The notes under the pieces were generated by a model. The model searched no databases. It saw nothing but the letters and a program-made list of their open reading frames with translations, and had not been told where the DNA came from. From positions 3,038,001 to 3,102,000 of the forward strand of contig CAVTLA010000001.1 in the NCBI GenBank assembly GCA_963735465.1: a DNA stretch of 64,000 bases. The letters are read 5' to 3'. A program made the translations under genes and the position numbers. Shown here one piece after another: positions 55,087 through 63,899 of this stretch. The stretch's first letter is position 1, and every line of letters starts with the position of its first letter. This DNA is from DASZHJ01 sp963735465. Its GTDB lineage: Bacteria > Pseudomonadota > Alphaproteobacteria > ATCC43930 > CGMCC-115725.

Positions 55087-56655
55087 TTACTTCTTCTCCA
55101 CGTTCCAGAGCTCCACCACCGGCGAGGCCAGGACGCCTGTCAGGCTGTCGCGCCAGGCGGTGGGAATGGCGAACTGGCCCAAGGGGATGTAGGGCACGGT
55201 CTGGAAACCCTCGCGCTGGATGTCGGCGGCGATCCGCTGCTGCTCGCCCAGGTCCTCGCTCAGCACCCATTGATCGCGCATCGCCTCGATCGCAGCGTCG
55301 GTCGGCCAGCCGAACCAGGCCTTGTCGCCGTTTTCCCGCAGACCGTCGTTGTTGGCGGGTGTCGTCGCGTCGGGGCCTTGGAAGGAGGTGTGGAAGATGC
55401 TCCAGCCGCCCTCCTCCACAGGCCCGCGCTTGGAGCGACGCGTGAGCAGCGTCCCCCAATCGCTGGTGGAGAGCTCGGCGTTGAGGCCGAGGCGCTTCAG
55501 GAGGTCGAGGGTGACCAGGGCCTCGGCATGGACGGCGGCGTAGTCGGTGGCGTCGAGGATGACGATGCGCTCGCCCTTGTAGCCGGAGGCCTTCACCAGC
55601 TCCTTCGCCTTCTCGATGTCGCGGTGGCCCATCAGTGCCTCGGCGCCGGCTTCCGTCGCCAGCGGCGTCTTGCAGGCAAAGAAGGAGTAGCAGGTGCGCC
55701 AGTTCTCGGCGTCCCCCGCCACCGCCTGCATGTACTCCTTCTGATCGAGGGCCGAGAGCACCGCCTGGCGCAGCTTGATGTTGTTGAAGGGCGGCTGGAT
55801 GTGGTTGAAGCGCAGCACCGCCTGATAGCCCAGGGGATCCAAGGCGGCGACGTGGATCTTGTCGTTCTTCCTGAGGAGCGGCACCAGATCCGTCGGCACC
55901 TGCTGCCACCAGTCCACCTCGCCCGATTGCAGCGCGTTCGCCGCGGTGGTGGCATCGGGGATATAGACCCACTCCACGCGATCCACCTTCACCACCTTGC
56001 CGCCGGTGGTCCAGAGCGGCGGCTCCTTGCGCGGCACGTAGTCGGGGTTGCGTCGATAGACCGCCCGGTCGCCGGGGTTCCAGTTCTTGGCGTCGAAAAT
56101 GAAAGGGCCGGAGCCGGTGAAATCCTTGATCTGCTCGTTGGCGTCGGTCCTGGCGACGCGCTCGGGCATGATGAAGGGATTGCCGGAGAGCTTGGCGAGG
56201 CTGTCAACCAGCAGCGGAAACGGATGCTTCAGCACCATCGTGAAGCTGTGCTCGTCCACCGCCTTGATCTCGCCCAGCGCGTCGGCGAGCTTCTGGCCGA
56301 GCGCGTCCCGCTTCATCCAGCGCGTCAGCGAGGCGACGCAGTCCTGGGCGCGCACGGGCGCCCCGTCATGGAACTTGAGCCCGTCGCGGAGCGTGAAGCT
56401 GTAGGTGAGCTTGTCCGGGCTCACGGTCCAGCTCTCCACCATCTGCGGCCGCGGCTTGAAGCTGTCGTCGGTCCCGAAGAGGGTGTCGTAGATCATATAA
56501 GCGTGATTGCGGGTGATGTAGGCGGTGCTCCAGACGGGATCGAGCACGCGGAGGTCCGCCTGGGGGATGAAGCGCAGCGTGGTTCCGTCCTCCGCCGCCG
56601 CGGGCATCGCCCACAATGCCGCGAGCCCCAGTATCGCCGCCCCGATCCGCTTCAT
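55087..56655 (-). CDS. ABC transporter substrate-binding protein, peptide family 5
   Basis: The 522-residue receptor starts with a signal peptide ending A-M-P-A-A-A-E-D. It shows L-R-V-L-D-P-V-W-S-T, the S-Y-S-F-T-L-R-D-G-L-K-F-H-D-G motif, and G-S-G-P-F-I-F. It is the receptor for the DppB/C-OppD/F importer that follows on the same strand. The associated enzymes suggest small D-configured or ureido compounds, but the ligand is not readable from sequence. Confidence 0.92.
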   Translation of the reverse strand: MKRIGAAILGLAALWAMPAAAEDGTTLRFIPQADLRVLDPVWSTAYITRNHAYMIYDTLFGTDDSFKPRPQMVESWTVSPDKLTYSFTLRDGLKFHDGAPVRAQDCVASLTRWMKRDALGQKLADALGEIKAVDEHSFTMVLKHPFPLLVDSLAKLSGNPFIMPERVARTDANEQIKDFTGSGPFIFDAKNWNPGDRAVYRRNPDYVPRKEPPLWTTGGKVVKVDRVEWVYIPDATTAANALQSGEVDWWQQVPTDLVPLLRKNDKIHVAALDPLGYQAVLRFNHIQPPFNNIKLRQAVLSALDQKEYMQAVAGDAENWRTCYSFFACKTPLATEAGAEALMGHRDIEKAKELVKASGYKGERIVILDATDYAAVHAEALVTLDLLKRLGLNAELSTSDWGTLLTRRSKRGPVEEGGWSIFHTSFQGPDATTPANNDGLRENGDKAWFGWPTDAAIEAMRDQWVLSEDLGEQQRIAADIQREGFQTVPYIPLGQFAIPTAWRDSLTGVLASPVVELWNVEKK

Positions 56656-56729
56656 GTTCGGTCCCCTCGTTTCCCCGAAGCATGGAAAACCCCGGCGATC
56701 CCCGCAAGCGCGAACTTTCCCCGCCGGAA

Positions 56730-56758
56730 TTGCCGGCCTCGCGCTTTTGCTCGATAGT
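56730..56758 (+). promoter_or_regulatory. Candidate promoter for the amidase gene
   Basis: TTGCCG at 56730-56735 and GATAGT at 56753-56758 are 17 bases apart (4/6 matches each). It leaves a 37-base gap to the GTG start at 56796, in the divergent gap with the binding protein gene. Confidence 0.4.
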
Positions 56759-56795
56759 GACCGGCCCAGTCCGCCGCAATCCCGGGAGATCGATC

Positions 56796-58211
56796 GTGAC
56801 GAGCACCTCCGCCGAGCGTGAGCTTGCCTTCCTGTCCGCCTCCGAGAGCGTCGAGAGATTCCGGAACAAGACGCTGTCGCCGGTGGAGGTGACGACGGCG
56901 ATCCTCGCCCGGCTGGAGCGGCTGGAGCCGAAGCTCAACGCCTTCGTGCTGCGGGATCCCGAGGGCGCGCTCAAAGCCGCACGCGCCTCCGAGGCGCGCT
57001 GGCAGAAGGGCCAGCCCCTGGGCCCCGTCGATGGCGTAGCATCCACCATCAAGGACCTGTTCCTGACCAAGGGCTGGCCGACGCTCCGCGGCTCGACCCT
57101 GACCAAGCGCGATCAGCCCTGGGAGGAGGATGCGCCGCCGGTGGCACGCCTCAAGGAGAGCGGCGCCGTCATCCTCGGCAAGACCACCATGCCGGAATAC
57201 GGCTGGAAGGCGCTGGGCGACTGTCCCCTGACGGGCATCTCGCGCAATCCCTGGGATCTCGAGCGGACGCCCGGCGGCTCCAGCACCGGCGCCGCCGCGG
57301 CGACGGCGGCGGGGCTCGGCGCGCTGGCACTCGGCACCGACGGCGGCGGCTCGATCCGCATCCCCTGCCACTTCACCGGCCTCCCGGGCCTCAAGCCGAC
57401 CTATGGCCGCGTGCCCGCCTACCCCGCGAGCCCCTTCGGCATGCTCGCCCACACCGGACCCATGGCGCGGACGGTGCAGGACTGCGCCCTCCTCCTCAAC
57501 GTGCTCACCGGCGCCGACGACCGCGATCCCTATGCGATCCCCCGCGACAACGCGGACTATCGCAGCGGCCTCGAGGACGGCATCAAGGGATTGAAGATCG
57601 CGTACAGCCCCAAGCTCGGATTTGCGACGCGCGTCGATCCCGAGATCGCGGACGCGGTGGCGCGCGCCGCCCGGGCGCTCGCCGATCTCGGCGCCATCGT
57701 CGAGGAGGTCGATCCCGGCTTCGCCGATCCCCGGGACGCCTGGCTCACCCTCTGGTATTCCGGCGCCGCCAAGGCACTCAGCGCCACCACGCCGGAGGAG
57801 CGCAAGCGCCTCGATCCCGGCCTCCTCGTTCACGTCCAGCGCGGCGAGAAGCTGAGCGCCGTCGACTATCTCGCCGCCGACGTCGCCCGCGCCGATCTGA
57901 GCCGGCACATGCAGGCGTTCCACAAGCGCTACGATCTCCTGATCTGCCCCAGCGTCGCGGTGCCGGCGCTTAAAGTGGGCACCGATCTCAGCGATCCCAA
58001 GGTCGAGAAGGAATGGATCGACTGGACGCCCTTCAGCTATCCCTTCAACTTGACGCGGCAGCCGGCGGCGAGCGTGCCCTGCGGCCTCACCCGTGCCGGC
58101 CTGCCGATCGGATTGCAGATCGTCGGCCGCCTCTACGACGACAAGACCGTGCTGCGCGCCGCCCGCGCCTATGAGAAGGCGCATCCGCCCGCCCGGGCGC
58201 CGTTGGATTAG
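56796..58211 (+). CDS. Amidase signature family protein
   Basis: This 471-residue enzyme has the Ser-cisSer-Lys triad: Lys86 in T-I-K-D-L-F-L, cis-Ser162 in P-G-G-S-S-T-G-A-A, and Ser186 in G-T-D-G-G-G-S-I-R-I-P. I use the GTG at 56796, with GGGAGA 9 bases before it. It is divergent from the peptide-type importer and may process imported amides. Substrates in this family are too diverse to predict. No secretion signal is seen. Confidence 0.93.
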   Translation: MTSTSAERELAFLSASESVERFRNKTLSPVEVTTAILARLERLEPKLNAFVLRDPEGALKAARASEARWQKGQPLGPVDGVASTIKDLFLTKGWPTLRGSTLTKRDQPWEEDAPPVARLKESGAVILGKTTMPEYGWKALGDCPLTGISRNPWDLERTPGGSSTGAAAATAAGLGALALGTDGGGSIRIPCHFTGLPGLKPTYGRVPAYPASPFGMLAHTGPMARTVQDCALLLNVLTGADDRDPYAIPRDNADYRSGLEDGIKGLKIAYSPKLGFATRVDPEIADAVARAARALADLGAIVEEVDPGFADPRDAWLTLWYSGAAKALSATTPEERKRLDPGLLVHVQRGEKLSAVDYLAADVARADLSRHMQAFHKRYDLLICPSVAVPALKVGTDLSDPKVEKEWIDWTPFSYPFNLTRQPAASVPCGLTRAGLPIGLQIVGRLYDDKTVLRAARAYEKAHPPARAPLD

Positions 58212-58231
58212 CCCGCTGGCCGATCGGGATC

Positions 58232-58795
58232 ATGAGTGAGCGCGGCACCCTCTTCCTGGTGGTGGGCCCCAGCGGCGCCGGCAAGGACACGCTGATCGAT
58301 GGTGCCCGGGCGGCGCTCGCCGGCGACCTGCGCTTCGTCTTTCCGCGCCGGGTGGTGACCCGGCCACCGGACGCGATCGGCGAGGATCATCACCCCATGA
58401 GCGTCGAGGATTTCACGGCGGCGGAGGCGCGTGGAGATTTTGCGTTGGCCTGGAGCGCCCACGGCCTCCACTACGGCATTGCCCGCGCCATCGACGACGT
58501 GCTCGCCCAGGACCGCCACGTGATCGTCAACGTCTCGCGGGCGGTTATTCCCGAAGCACGCAAACGCTACCGTCCGCTCCGCATCATCGCGGTGTCAGCG
58601 CCCATCGCGGTGCTGGCGGAGCGCCTCGCCCGCCGGGGCCGCGAGAGCGCCGCCGACATCGCCAATCGCCTGCAGCGCTCAGGCGCCATCGCGGTCGAGG
58701 GACCGGATGTCACACAAATCGAGACCACGGGGAGCGTCGACGAGAGCCTGCGAGCCCTGCTCGCCGCCCTCGGTGTCGCGGAGGGAAGGGTTTAG
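58232..58795 (+). CDS. phnN: Ribose 1,5-bisphosphokinase
   Basis: PhnN makes PRPP from ribose 1,5-bisphosphate in phosphonate breakdown and in an alternative PRPP route. The 187-residue guanylate-kinase-like protein has Walker A G-P-S-G-A-G-K-D (11-18) and P-R-R-V-V-T-R-P near residue 40, as in PhnN. No C-P lyase genes are nearby, so it is separated from the usual phn operon. It overlaps the end of rpmB by 4 bases tail to tail. Confidence 0.88.
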   Translation: MSERGTLFLVVGPSGAGKDTLIDGARAALAGDLRFVFPRRVVTRPPDAIGEDHHPMSVEDFTAAEARGDFALAWSAHGLHYGIARAIDDVLAQDRHVIVNVSRAVIPEARKRYRPLRIIAVSAPIAVLAERLARRGRESAADIANRLQRSGAIAVEGPDVTQIETTGSVDESLRALLAALGVAEGRV

Positions 58796-59088
58796 GCGGC
58801 GGCCTTGCGCTGGGCCGCGCGCTCGATGCGGCGCTTCAGGCGCTGGGCCTCCAGCGGGAGCTTCCTCGAGGACACGCTCAGGAGATAGGCGTCGAGACCG
58901 CCATTGATCTCGATGGTGCGGATCGCGTGGGTGGTGAGGCGGAGCCGCACCGAGCCGCCCAGCGCGTCGGACAGCAGCGAGATCACCTGCAGATTGGGCA
59001 GGAACCGGCGCCTGGTCTTGTTGTTGGCGTGGCTGACATTGTTGCCCACCTGAACGCCCCGGCCCGAGATCGCGCACCGTCTTGCCAT
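58792..59088 (-). CDS. rpmB: 50S ribosomal protein L28
   Basis: The 98-residue protein begins A-R-R-C-A-I-S-G-R-G-V-Q-V-G-N-N-V-S-H-A-N-N-K-T-R and continues with R-R-F-L-P-N-L, the defining L28 region, with a longer C-terminal extension typical of alphaproteobacteria. It is transcribed alone. A GC hairpin with a T-run and a promoter candidate lie in its leader. Confidence 0.97.
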   Translation of the reverse strand: MARRCAISGRGVQVGNNVSHANNKTRRRFLPNLQVISLLSDALGGSVRLRLTTHAIRTIEINGGLDAYLLSVSSRKLPLEAQRLKRRIERAAQRKAAA

Positions 59089-59105
59089 AACCGCACCCCA
59101 GAGGG

Positions 59106-59130
59106 AAAAACGCCCGGGCAGACCCGGGCG
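59106..59130 (-). terminator. Hairpin plus U-run in the rpmB leader (possible attenuator)
   Basis: Read on the minus strand, CGCCCGGG-TCTG-CCCGGGCG forms a perfect 8-base-pair stem with a 4-base loop, followed directly by TTTTT (59106-59110). It ends 17 bases before the rpmB ATG and lies downstream of the rpmB promoter candidate. No minus-strand gene ends close upstream, so it may attenuate rpmB rather than stop another transcript. Confidence 0.65.
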
Positions 59131-59142
59131 TCGGAGGCGGCT

Positions 59143-59171
59143 TTCTAGGGCAAAGGGTGGGGGTTAGTCAA
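59143..59171 (-). promoter_or_regulatory. Candidate rpmB promoter
   Basis: On the minus strand TTGACT (59166-59171) and CTAGAA (59143-59148) are 17 bases apart. The -35 is strong and the -10 weak, but the position just before the leader hairpin fits. Confidence 0.4.
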
Positions 59172-59243
59172 GGCTGGGGGCCCCGGACGGCGCGGGCCGG
59201 TCAAATCGCCGATCGCCCGATTGGACCCGCGCGTCGGCGCCGT

Positions 59244-59360
59244 GCGTCCTTCGACGCGCTCGCTCCGCTCGCTGCTCAGGATGAGGAAAACCATTGATTG
59301 CACACGTTAAATCGCCTCATCCTGAGCAAGCGGCCTGTTGGGTCGCGCGTCGAAGGACGC
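59244..59360. repeat. Family A intergenic palindromic repeat, copy 5
   Basis: GCGTCCTTCGACGCGC to CTCAGGATGAGG, and the inverse CCTCATCCTGAGCAAGCGG to GTCGAAGGACGC. The centre is unlike the others. With the rpmB signals it accounts for most of the 307-base gap 59089-59395. Confidence 0.85.
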
Positions 59361-59395
59361 AGGTTGGATCCGCATGACCCCGACCGACTACCCCC

Positions 59396-60061
59396 ATGTC
59401 CTGGACTGAACTCGCGGTCTCCAGACTGAACGGCACCAATCTCGCGCTCTATGGGAGCGAAGACGGCGCCTACATGATCCGCGCCGACGGGCTGGAGCTG
59501 ATGAGTTCCCGCAGCCATGGCTCCGAGGATGTGCTGGGAAGGATGGCCGGTGACCTCGCCCGCCAGATGGGACGGACGGCGGAGCCGCAGATTCTGATCG
59601 GCGGCCTCGGCCTCGGCTACACCCTGGCCGCCGCGGTCGAGGCGCTGGGCGACACCGGCCGCATCACCGTCGCCGAGATCTCGCCCGACGTCATCGCCTG
59701 GTACGAGCGCTATTTCGAGCGGGCGCTCTTCGCGGAGCGGCCGAGAAATCTGCGCCTGGTGCCGGCGGACGTGACAACGCTGCTCAACGAGACCACCTAC
59801 GACGTCATCGTGCTCGACGTCGACAACGGGCCGCGTGCGCTCGCGTCGGCGAGCAACGACTATCTCTACGGCGCCGACGGCCTCGCGGCGCTCCGCGCTG
59901 CCCTCGCCGACGACGGCGTGCTGCTGGTCTGGTCCGGCTTCGAGGCGCCGGACTTTGCCGGCCGGGCGGCAGCGGCGGGCTTCGAGGTCGGCTGCGAGGC
60001 CGTCGCCGTTCCCGGGCGAGCGGATCTCCTCCACTACATCTATCGGCTCGGGAAGGGCTAG
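59396..60061 (+). CDS. Spermidine synthase-like SAM-binding protein
   Basis: The 221-residue protein has a Rossmann fold with I-L-I-G-G-L-G-L-G-Y-T (motif I), V-A-E-I-S-P-D-V (acidic motif) and D-V-I-V-L-D-V-D-N-G-P, as in spermidine synthase-like methyltransferases of unknown substrate. It lacks the N-terminal beta-strand domain of true spermidine synthases, so polyamine synthesis is doubtful. The gene is monocistronic and follows a family A repeat. Confidence 0.8.
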   Translation: MSWTELAVSRLNGTNLALYGSEDGAYMIRADGLELMSSRSHGSEDVLGRMAGDLARQMGRTAEPQILIGGLGLGYTLAAAVEALGDTGRITVAEISPDVIAWYERYFERALFAERPRNLRLVPADVTTLLNETTYDVIVLDVDNGPRALASASNDYLYGADGLAALRAALADDGVLLVWSGFEAPDFAGRAAAAGFEVGCEAVAVPGRADLLHYIYRLGKG

Positions 60062-60209
60062 CGGCCCGAAATCCGCGATCGGGCCGCGCTAGGTACTTTC
60101 CGGCTCTGCTGCCGGCGGGCCCCGACGTCTATGGTCCCCATACTGAGCGCGAAGGTTGGGAACCCCAGGGGCCGCCGCGCGTTACGGTGTGAACGGCAGG
60201 AGAATGCAG

Positions 60210-60392
60210 ATGGACAAGGATCGGATCGCCGGCGCCGCGAAGCAGGCCAAGGGCGCGGTGAAGGAAGCCGTCGGCAAGGCGACGGGCGATGCCAAGCTGC
60301 GGGCCGACGGCCAGGCGGACAAGACCGAAGGCAAGGTCCAGAACGCCATCGGCGGCATGAAGGACGCCGTGCGGGACGCGCTGAAAAAGTAG
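60210..60392 (+). CDS. CsbD family stress protein
   Basis: This 60-residue, highly charged, all-helical protein carries the CsbD pattern: M-D-K-D-R-I-x-G, K-Q-x-K-G-x-V-K-E, and G-D-x-K-L-x-A-D-G-Q-x-D-K-x-E-G-K-V-Q-N. ATG 60210 lies 6 bases after AGGAGA; an ATG two codons earlier would touch that site. CsbD-like proteins are general stress-induced in many bacteria; the molecular role is unknown. Confidence 0.9.
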   Translation: MDKDRIAGAAKQAKGAVKEAVGKATGDAKLRADGQADKTEGKVQNAIGGMKDAVRDALKK

Positions 60393-60444
60393 AGCACGCT
60401 CCCGGCTCCGCCGGAGCGGTCAGGATTTCCCGGAAAGGATCGCC

Positions 60445-60612
60445 ATGAGCACACTTCTCATCATCGTCATTCTCGTTCTGATATTCGGCGGCGGCGGCGG
60501 GTATTACGCCCATGGCCGCTACGGCGGCACCGGCCTCGGCGGCGTTCTCGGCGTGGTCGTGCTCGTCCTCGTGCTGCTCTGGCTCTTCGGTGGCCTCGGC
60601 GCCAGGATGTAG
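60445..60612 (+). CDS. Small membrane protein, DUF3309-like
   Basis: This 55-residue protein has a first hydrophobic stretch (L-L-I-I-V-I-L-V-L-I-F), a glycine-rich loop with G-R-Y-G-G-T-G-L-G-G, and a second hydrophobic stretch (V-V-V-L-V-L-V-L-L-W-L-F). This plan resembles the DUF3309 family. GGAAAGGA precedes the ATG. It is 52 bases after the CsbD gene, on the same strand, and may share its stress-type expression. Confidence 0.7.
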   Translation: MSTLLIIVILVLIFGGGGGYYAHGRYGGTGLGGVLGVVVLVLVLLWLFGGLGARM

Positions 60613-60624
60613 CGGCGGTCCGAA

Positions 60625-61206
60625 CTACGCCGGCAATTCGTATCCGACCGCCTTTTCGGCCTCGAAGGTTCGCTCTACCGCCGGCCGCAGCATCATGCGG
60701 TCGTGGTGGGCGGCGAGGTGCGGGAATTCGCCCGGCGCCGGCTGCAGGAAATTGACGAAGCGCCAGTAGAGTCGGAAGAGGTGGATGTCGGCGATCGAGT
60801 ATTTCCCGATCGCCCACTCCTGCTCGCCGAGCCGCTGGTCGGCGAAGCCATAGACCTTGCGGGCGTAGTCGATCCCCAGCCGGCGTGCCGGATGCAAGGT
60901 GGCGGCGATGAAGGACATCCAGGAAATCACCTGAGCCTCCGCCTCGGGATCGCCCATCGGCAGCAATCCCGCCTCGGGATGGCGTCGCGCCAGGTAGTAG
61001 AGAATCCCCGCCACTTCCGTCAGCCGTCGTCCGTCGATCAGCAGCGTCGGCACCTTGCCCTCGGGATTGATCGCCAGGAACTCCGGCGACTGATGCTCGC
61101 GCGTGGCGAAGGAAACCAGCCGCGCGTCGAACTTCGCACCAACCTCGTTGAGCGCGATGTGCGCCGCCATCGAGCTGGAGCCCGGCGAGTAATAAAAAGT
61201 GAGCAT
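60625..61206 (-). CDS. Glutathione S-transferase family protein
   Basis: The 193-residue protein has the thioredoxin-like N-terminal domain: Y-Y-S-P-G-S-S-S-M-A-A-H-I-A (the active Ser or Cys position), N-P-E-G-K-V-P-T-L, and E-V-A-G-I-L-Y-Y-L-A. The helical C-terminal domain contains Y-S-I-A-D-I-H-L-F. Start 61206 is preceded by GGGGAGG. The substrate is unknown. Confidence 0.9.
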   Translation of the reverse strand: MLTFYYSPGSSSMAAHIALNEVGAKFDARLVSFATREHQSPEFLAINPEGKVPTLLIDGRRLTEVAGILYYLARRHPEAGLLPMGDPEAEAQVISWMSFIAATLHPARRLGIDYARKVYGFADQRLGEQEWAIGKYSIADIHLFRLYWRFVNFLQPAPGEFPHLAAHHDRMMLRPAVERTFEAEKAVGYELPA

Positions 61207-61313
61207 GGCGGCCTCCCCTGCACTGTCCGCAAGCGGCACCAGGGTAACGGATTCGCGCTCCTGCCGCATCGGCGCCCGTTGCGCGGGGGATCGATCTCGG
61301 GCCAAATGACCGG

Positions 61314-62567
61314 ATGCTGTCCCTCCTCGACATTCTGCGCCGCATCGACGCTGGAAGCCTGACGCCCGCGGCGACGATCGATCAGTCGCTGCAGGCAATC
61401 GATGCCGGAGACTCCGCCCTCAAGACCTTCGCCTGCGTCGATGCCGCGGCGTGTCCCGGCGATCGGGGTCCGCTCCGCGGCATCGCCGTTGGGCTCAAGG
61501 ACATCATCGACACCTCGGATCTTCCGACCGAATACGCCTCGCCGATCTACCGGGGCTGGCGGCCGCGGGCGGATGCCTGGATCGCGACCCGAATGAAGCA
61601 GCTGGGGGCCACGATCGTCGGGAAAGCGACCACCACGGCCTTCGCCTCCTCCGATCCCTCGCCGGCGCGCAATCCTCGCAATCCCGCCCACAGCCCCGGC
61701 GGCTCGTCGGCGGGATCGGCGGCGGCGGTGGCGGCGGGCTTCGTGCCGCTCGCCGTCGGGACCCAGACCGGCGGATCGGTCATCCGCCCGGCATCCTATT
61801 GCGGCGTGGCGGCGATCAAGCCGTCCTTCGACCTGCTGCCGACGGTCGGCGTCAAATGCTACTCCTGGTCCCTCGATACGCTCGGCCTCTTCGCCGCCGG
61901 CGCGGCGGATCTGGCTTATGCGCTCGCCGCGCTCACCGGTCGTCCGGCGCCGAATCTTTCCGGCACGCCCGCGCCGTCGCGCGTGGGCGTCGTCCTGCAG
62001 GAATTCGCGGAAGCGCCGGAGCCGGCGGCCGTCGCGGCGCTGCGCGCAGCGGCGCGCGGTTTCGAGCGCGCCGGTAGCGCGGTGCACGACTTGAAGTTGC
62101 CGGACGTCTTCACGGCGGCGTGGCACGCCCAGTCAATCATCCAGGGCTTCGAATCCTGCCGCTCCTTCGCCTGGGAATACACGACGCAGTACGACGCCAT
62201 GCCGCCGAAGCTGCGCGGCCGCCTCGACGCCGACCAGAAGATCGAGCCGCCGGCCTACGACGAGGCGATCAAGATCGCCCTCCGCGCCCGCGCGGCCCTG
62301 GACGCCGTCTTCGCCGAGGTTGACGTGCTGCTGACGCCTTCCGCTCCCGGCCCGGCGCCGCTGGGATTCGCGACCACCGGCGATCCCCGCTTCAACCGGC
62401 TCTGGACGCTGATGGGGGTTCCCTGCGTCAACGTCCCCGTCTACGTCGCCGGCACCGAGCTGCCGCTGGGCGTGCAGGTCGTGGCGCGCGTCGGCGCCGA
62501 CCACCAGGCCCTGGCGGCGGCGCATCTCCTCGAGCAGGCCCTCAGAGCAGGTCCGGAAGCGCGCTGA
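61314..62567 (+). CDS. Amidase signature family protein
   Basis: The 417-residue protein has Lys62 in G-L-K-D-I-I, cis-Ser131 in S-P-G-G-S-S-A-G-S-A, and Ser155 in Q-T-G-G-S-V-I-R-P-A. It differs from the amidase at 56796 in the Q-T-G-G-S-V motif, as in some gatA-like or 6-aminohexanoate hydrolase-type amidases. The 3' end overlaps the convergent HAD gene by 26 bases. Confidence 0.92.
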   Translation: MLSLLDILRRIDAGSLTPAATIDQSLQAIDAGDSALKTFACVDAAACPGDRGPLRGIAVGLKDIIDTSDLPTEYASPIYRGWRPRADAWIATRMKQLGATIVGKATTTAFASSDPSPARNPRNPAHSPGGSSAGSAAAVAAGFVPLAVGTQTGGSVIRPASYCGVAAIKPSFDLLPTVGVKCYSWSLDTLGLFAAGAADLAYALAALTGRPAPNLSGTPAPSRVGVVLQEFAEAPEPAAVAALRAAARGFERAGSAVHDLKLPDVFTAAWHAQSIIQGFESCRSFAWEYTTQYDAMPPKLRGRLDADQKIEPPAYDEAIKIALRARAALDAVFAEVDVLLTPSAPGPAPLGFATTGDPRFNRLWTLMGVPCVNVPVYVAGTELPLGVQVVARVGADHQALAAAHLLEQALRAGPEAR

Positions 62568-63164
62568 GATCCGGGGCGTCCACCAGGGGCGCCGGCGCCC
62601 CTGCGGGAACCGGAAGACGCTGCCGGTTCGACCAGTAGACCTCCATGCCGACCTGGCCGGCGCCGGGAACGTCGTGGGCCGATCCCGCGACGAAGAGAAG
62701 GTCGCCGGGCTCGACGTCGAGGGCCTTGGCGACGGCCAGATAGGCCCGCGGATCGGTCTTGTAGATGCCGGCGCGCTCCGCGCTCATGATCACCTCGAAC
62801 CGACCGCCGGTCGCCGCCGCCGCCATCTCCGCCAGCTTCTGGGAGCAGTTGGTCAGGACCGCGAGGCGGTGCCCCCGGAGCCGGCGCAGGACATCGGGCG
62901 CCTCGGGCCAGGGGCGAATCTCGCCCCATCGCGCCAGCAGGGCCATCCGCGCGATCCGGCGGCAGCCCGACCTCGGCGGTCGCGCGAGCCGACGATGCGC
63001 TCATAGGGCTGATAGGCGCCGGTCGACGTGACCATCCGCAGCGACGTCGTGCGCCAGCGCCGACCGAGCTCCTCGTCGCCGGCGACGTCGATCCAGAGCG
63101 ACCAGGAATCGACGAGCGCGGTCAGCAGGTCGAAGGCGACGGCGCGGAATTGCGGCGCGGCCAT
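62542..63164 (-). CDS. HAD family hydrolase (haloacid dehalogenase type II-like), broken by two +1 frameshifts (near 62988 and 62944)
   Basis: The first frame has the HAD motif I A-F-D-L-L-T-A-L-V-D-S-W. After Y-E-R-I-V-G one extra base (about 62982-62992) changes the frame to A-R-A-T-A-E-V-G-L-P-P-D-R-A-D; a second (about 62944) leads to A-L-L-A-R-W-G-E-I-R-P-W-P-E-A-P-D. The last frame has V-L-T-N-C-S (motif II), K-T-D-P-R-A-Y-L (motif III) and F-V-A-G-S-A-H-D-V-P-G-A (motif IV). The restored protein has 206 residues, normal for type II HAD enzymes. Dehalogenase activity is only one option. Confidence 0.85.
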
Positions 63165-63167
63165 GCC

Positions 63168-63875
63168 TTACGCCGCCGGCATCGGATAGTTCGAGGGGAA
63201 GAGCGCGCGCCGCGTCTCGTCGTCCACGTCCTTCTTGAAGGCGTGGTCCTTGCCCACGGCACGGGCGCGCGCCACCGCCGGCCGGGCGTCGATGATCTGG
63301 AACCAGCGCTTGAGATTGGGATAAGCGGCGAGCGGATCGGCCTCGCCCGGCAGCACCCGCGGCGCGCGATCGAGCCAGCCCCAGCCGGCCATGTCGACGA
63401 TGGAGTAGGCGCCGCCGACGATGTAGTCGCGCCCGGCGAGATGCTGATCCAGCACGCGATAGTGCCGATCGATCTCGCGCCGGTAGCGGTTGATGGCATA
63501 GGCCAGCTTTTCCGGCGCGGCGTGCTGGAAATGCACCGCCTGTCCGGAGAAGGGACCGATGCCGGTCGCGATGAAGAACAGCCAGGACAGCAGCTCCGGC
63601 CGATCCGCCGCCGTGCCCACGAAGCGCCCGGTCTTGTCGCCGAGATAGAGCAGGATGGCATTCGAATCGAACACCCGCGCCTCCTTGCCGCCGGGCCCGT
63701 CGGTGTCGACGATCGCCGGCACCTTGCCGTTCGGATTGATGGCGCGGAAGGCTGGCGCGTGCTGCTCGCCCTTGCTGGTATCGACGGGCATCACCTCATA
63801 GGGAAGGCCCGCCTCCTCCAGGAACAGCGAGATCTTGGCCGGGTTGGGCGTCGGGTGGAAATAGAAGCGGATCAT
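63168..63875 (-). CDS. Glutathione S-transferase family protein (YghU/YfcG-like)
   Basis: The 235-residue protein has an N-terminal thioredoxin domain (Y-F-H-P-T-P-N-P-A-K-I-S-L-F-L-E-E), I-N-P-N-G-K-V-P-A-I-V, and S-N-A-I-L-L-Y-L-G-D-K. The C-terminal domain contains Y-S-I-V-D-M-A-G-W-G-W. T-P-N at the active-site position matches the disulfide-reductase type of GSTs. It is 3 bases upstream of the HAD gene and probably cotranscribed. Confidence 0.9.
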   Translation of the reverse strand: MIRFYFHPTPNPAKISLFLEEAGLPYEVMPVDTSKGEQHAPAFRAINPNGKVPAIVDTDGPGGKEARVFDSNAILLYLGDKTGRFVGTAADRPELLSWLFFIATGIGPFSGQAVHFQHAAPEKLAYAINRYRREIDRHYRVLDQHLAGRDYIVGGAYSIVDMAGWGWLDRAPRVLPGEADPLAAYPNLKRWFQIIDARPAVARARAVGKDHAFKKDVDDETRRALFPSNYPMPAA

Positions 63876-63899
63876 GGATCTCTCCTGTGGTGGGGTGGG

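Noticed and set aside
58792..58795. Four-base tail overlap of phnN and rpmB as a regulatory feature
   Set aside because: Short convergent overlaps are common in dense genomes and show no extra structure here.
62542..63164. HAD gene as a true pseudogene
   Set aside because: All four HAD motifs and a normal total length survive once two single bases are dropped, and the error type is the same as at the other sites.
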